Below are positions 62,609 to 64,000 of a DNA stretch of 64,000 nucleotides, piece by piece (positions within the stretch are counted from its first letter, which is position 1; each line of letters begins with the position of its first letter). The notes below the pieces were generated by a model. It was not told where the DNA came from. It made no database searches and saw nothing but the letters and a program-made list of their open reading frames with translations. Location: the NCBI RefSeq assembly GCF_000755245.1, contig NZ_BBMP01000026.1, positions 248,001 to 312,000 on the forward strand, written 5' to 3'. The position numbers and the translations under genes are program-made. This stretch comes from Halococcus sediminicola (GTDB lineage: Archaea > Halobacteriota > Halobacteria > Halobacteriales > Halococcaceae).

Positions 62609-63586
62609 ATGGGAAACGCAGACCTCCGCCAGCTCGCGGCCATCGAGCCGATCGAGTTTTCCGAACTCGCCGGCGCGACGGTGGCCATCGACGCGCACAA
62701 CTGGCTCTATCGGTATCTCACGACCACAGTCAAGTGGACCAGCGATGCAGTCTATACGACCGCCGCGGGTAAGGAGGTCGCCAACCTCATCGGCGTCGTG
62801 CAGGGCCTGCCGAAGTTCTTCGAACACGATATCGTACCCATAATGGTCTTCGACGGCGGCGTCACCGACCTGAAGACCGACGAGGTCGAGCGCCGGCGCG
62901 AACAGAAGGAGAAAGCAGAGGAACGGGCCGCCGAGGCACGGGCGGCGGGCGACGCCATCGAGGCTGCTCGGCTCGAATCGCGCACCCAGCGCCTGACCGG
63001 CACGATTCACGAGACGACGCGCGAACTGCTCGACCTCCTCGACGTCCCGGTGGTGGAAGCGCCCGCCGAGGGCGAGGCGCAGGCCGCCCACATGGCCCGC
63101 TCCAATACTGTGGACTACGCCGGCAGCGAGGACTACGATACCCTGTTGTTCGGCGCACCGCACACGCTTCGGGACCTCACGAGCAAGGGCGACCCCGAGT
63201 GCATGGATTTCGAGGCGACCCTCGACGAACACGGTCTCACGTGGGAGCAACTCGTCGACGTGGGCATCCTCTGCGGGACGGACTTCAACGACGGCGTGTC
63301 GGGCATCGGGCCGAAGACGGCGGTCAAATCGATCGGCGAGCACGGCGACCTCTGGGCGGCGCTCGAAGCCGAGGACGCCTACATCGAGAACGCCGACCTC
63401 GTCCGCGAGCTGTTTTTGAACCCGGACGTCACCGACGCCGATTTCGATCCCGAGATCGAGCCGGATCTCGACGCCGCCCGCGCGTACGTCACCGATGAGT
63501 GGGAGATTCCCGAAGGCGAGGTCGAGCGCGGGTTCGAGCGCATCGAGGACGCGACCGTGCAGTCGGGTCTCGACCGCTGGACGTGA
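62609..63586 (+). CDS. fen1: Flap endonuclease FEN-1
   Basis: A 325-residue XPG/Rad2 nuclease. It begins [15 protein letters not shown], has the N-region [11 protein letters not shown] and VFDGG, the I-region [11 protein letters not shown] and [12 protein letters not shown], and helix-hairpin-helix [16 protein letters not shown]. The C-terminus QSGLDRWT is a PCNA-interacting (PIP) box variant. It removes 5' flaps in Okazaki fragment processing and base excision repair. Start supported by a GGAG site 5 nt upstream and family length. Confidence 0.94.
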   Translation: MGNADLRQLAAIEPIEFSELAGATVAIDAHNWLYRYLTTTVKWTSDAVYTTAAGKEVANLIGVVQGLPKFFEHDIVPIMVFDGGVTDLKTDEVERRREQKEKAEERAAEARAAGDAIEAARLESRTQRLTGTIHETTRELLDLLDVPVVEAPAEGEAQAAHMARSNTVDYAGSEDYDTLLFGAPHTLRDLTSKGDPECMDFEATLDEHGLTWEQLVDVGILCGTDFNDGVSGIGPKTAVKSIGEHGDLWAALEAEDAYIENADLVRELFLNPDVTDADFDPEIEPDLDAARAYVTDEWEIPEGEVERGFERIEDATVQSGLDRWT

Positions 63587-63617
63587 GGGTTTTACCGCCG
63601 GCCCGTCCCCATCGAGT

Positions 63618-63866
63618 ATGGACACCGCAGACGTCGAACGACTCATCGAATCCGGCATCGAGGACGCGGAGGCGACCGTCACCCAGCCGCGCGGCGAGGA
63701 CGACGACCATCTCGCCGCCGTGGTCGTCGCCCCGGCCTTCGAGGACGAGACCATCGTGAACCAGCACCAACTGGTGTACGACGCCCTCGGCGAGCACATG
63801 ACGACGGACATCCACGCGCTCGAACTCAAAACGTATACGCCCGACGAATACACCACCCGAGAGTAA
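63618..63866 (+). CDS. BolA-family protein
   Basis: An 82-residue protein with the BolA fold signature HHLAAVVVAPAFEDETIVNQHQLVYDALGEHM-like segment (starting DDHLAAVVV) and IHALELKTYTP at the end. BolA proteins act with monothiol glutaredoxins in iron-sulfur handling; here the core cysteine or histidine ligand is the conserved HALELKT histidine. It lies between fen1 and the fumarase gene, each with its own start region. Confidence 0.85.
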   Translation: MDTADVERLIESGIEDAEATVTQPRGEDDDHLAAVVVAPAFEDETIVNQHQLVYDALGEHMTTDIHALELKTYTPDEYTTRE

Positions 63867-63923
63867 GCGAGAACGCCGCCGGTTCCCGTGGGTTTTATCC
63901 ACCCCCACCCGAACCGGGCGTGC

Positions 63924-64000
63924 ATGAGCGACGATTACCGAACCGAATCCGATAGTCTCGGCGAGATGGAGGTCCCGGCGGAGGCTTACTGGGGCGCACA
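63924..64000 (+). CDS. fumC: Fumarate hydratase class II, 5' end (continues outside window)
   Basis: The first 25 codons are present: MSDDYRTESDSLGEMEVPAE then AYWGAQ. The pattern D-S-L-G-x-M-x-V-P-x-x-A-Y-W-G-A-Q is the N-terminus of the class II fumarase/aspartase family; fumarase is favoured but aspartate ammonia-lyase starts similarly. The rest of the gene is outside the window. Confidence 0.8.
   Translation, partial: MSDDYRTESDSLGEMEVPAEAYWGA

Overview
The window is chromosomal DNA of a halophilic archaeon (class Halobacteria). The evidence is high GC, very acidic proteins, leaderless genes with TATA boxes about 27 nt before the start codon, many Tat-type lipoprotein signals, PGF-CTERM tails with an archaeosortase, and archaeal information-processing genes (Nop5, fibrillarin, Trm5, DphB, SRP19, Gar1, FEN-1). 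The species cannot be named from the sequence.

Left part (1-8.8 kb): a metal-responsive cluster. An FbpABC-type ferric-iron ABC transporter, a Tat-exported cupredoxin lipoprotein and three glycosyltransferase genes (GT2, GT39/ArnT-like, GT75-like) lie together. Four copies of a DtxR/Idr-type operator (TTAGG-N4-CCTAA) sit in their promoters, and the GT39 gene is translationally coupled to the transporter ATPase. The tail of a PGF-CTERM surface protein lies at the left edge. I read this as an iron-regulated uptake plus surface-glycosylation module, the most interesting candidate system in the window.

8.9-33 kb: mainly metabolism and core genes. In order: FabG-like reductase, PccB-PccX acyl-CoA carboxylase and a two-subunit haloarchaeal beta-ketothiolase; small haloarchaeal proteins, a YbaK deacylase and a CNNM/CBS protein; a DgcN-DgcA pair (D-glutamate); a universal stress protein; a complete carbohydrate ABC importer operon with a Gfo/Idh/MocA dehydrogenase; a ferritin-like Tat protein; Nop5-fibrillarin; a PGF-CTERM surface protein followed by archaeosortase ArtA; DphB and Trm5.

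34.05-38.55 kb: a decayed integrated element abutting a tRNA-Thr(CGT) gene. Its tyrosine integrase, a small membrane protein and two winged-helix regulators are all frameshifted, while a Tat-signal protein and a four-helix membrane protein stay intact.

38.6-64 kb: an HPP-Usp protein; a glycosylation-type operon (GT4, GtrA, two tandem DUF2079 membrane proteins); a MATE exporter behind inverted repeats; a sulfatase-like hydrolase; a hairpin-rich intergenic block; a GT2; a bPH2 pair; a btuFCD cobalamin system with one palindromic TATA box shared by both directions; SRP19-Gar1; YihY; a presenilin-type protease; amidase and ornithine-cyclodeaminase-like enzymes; several small membrane proteins; FEN-1; BolA; and the start of fumarase at the right edge. 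No rRNA, CRISPR array, replication origin or intact insertion sequence was recognised.
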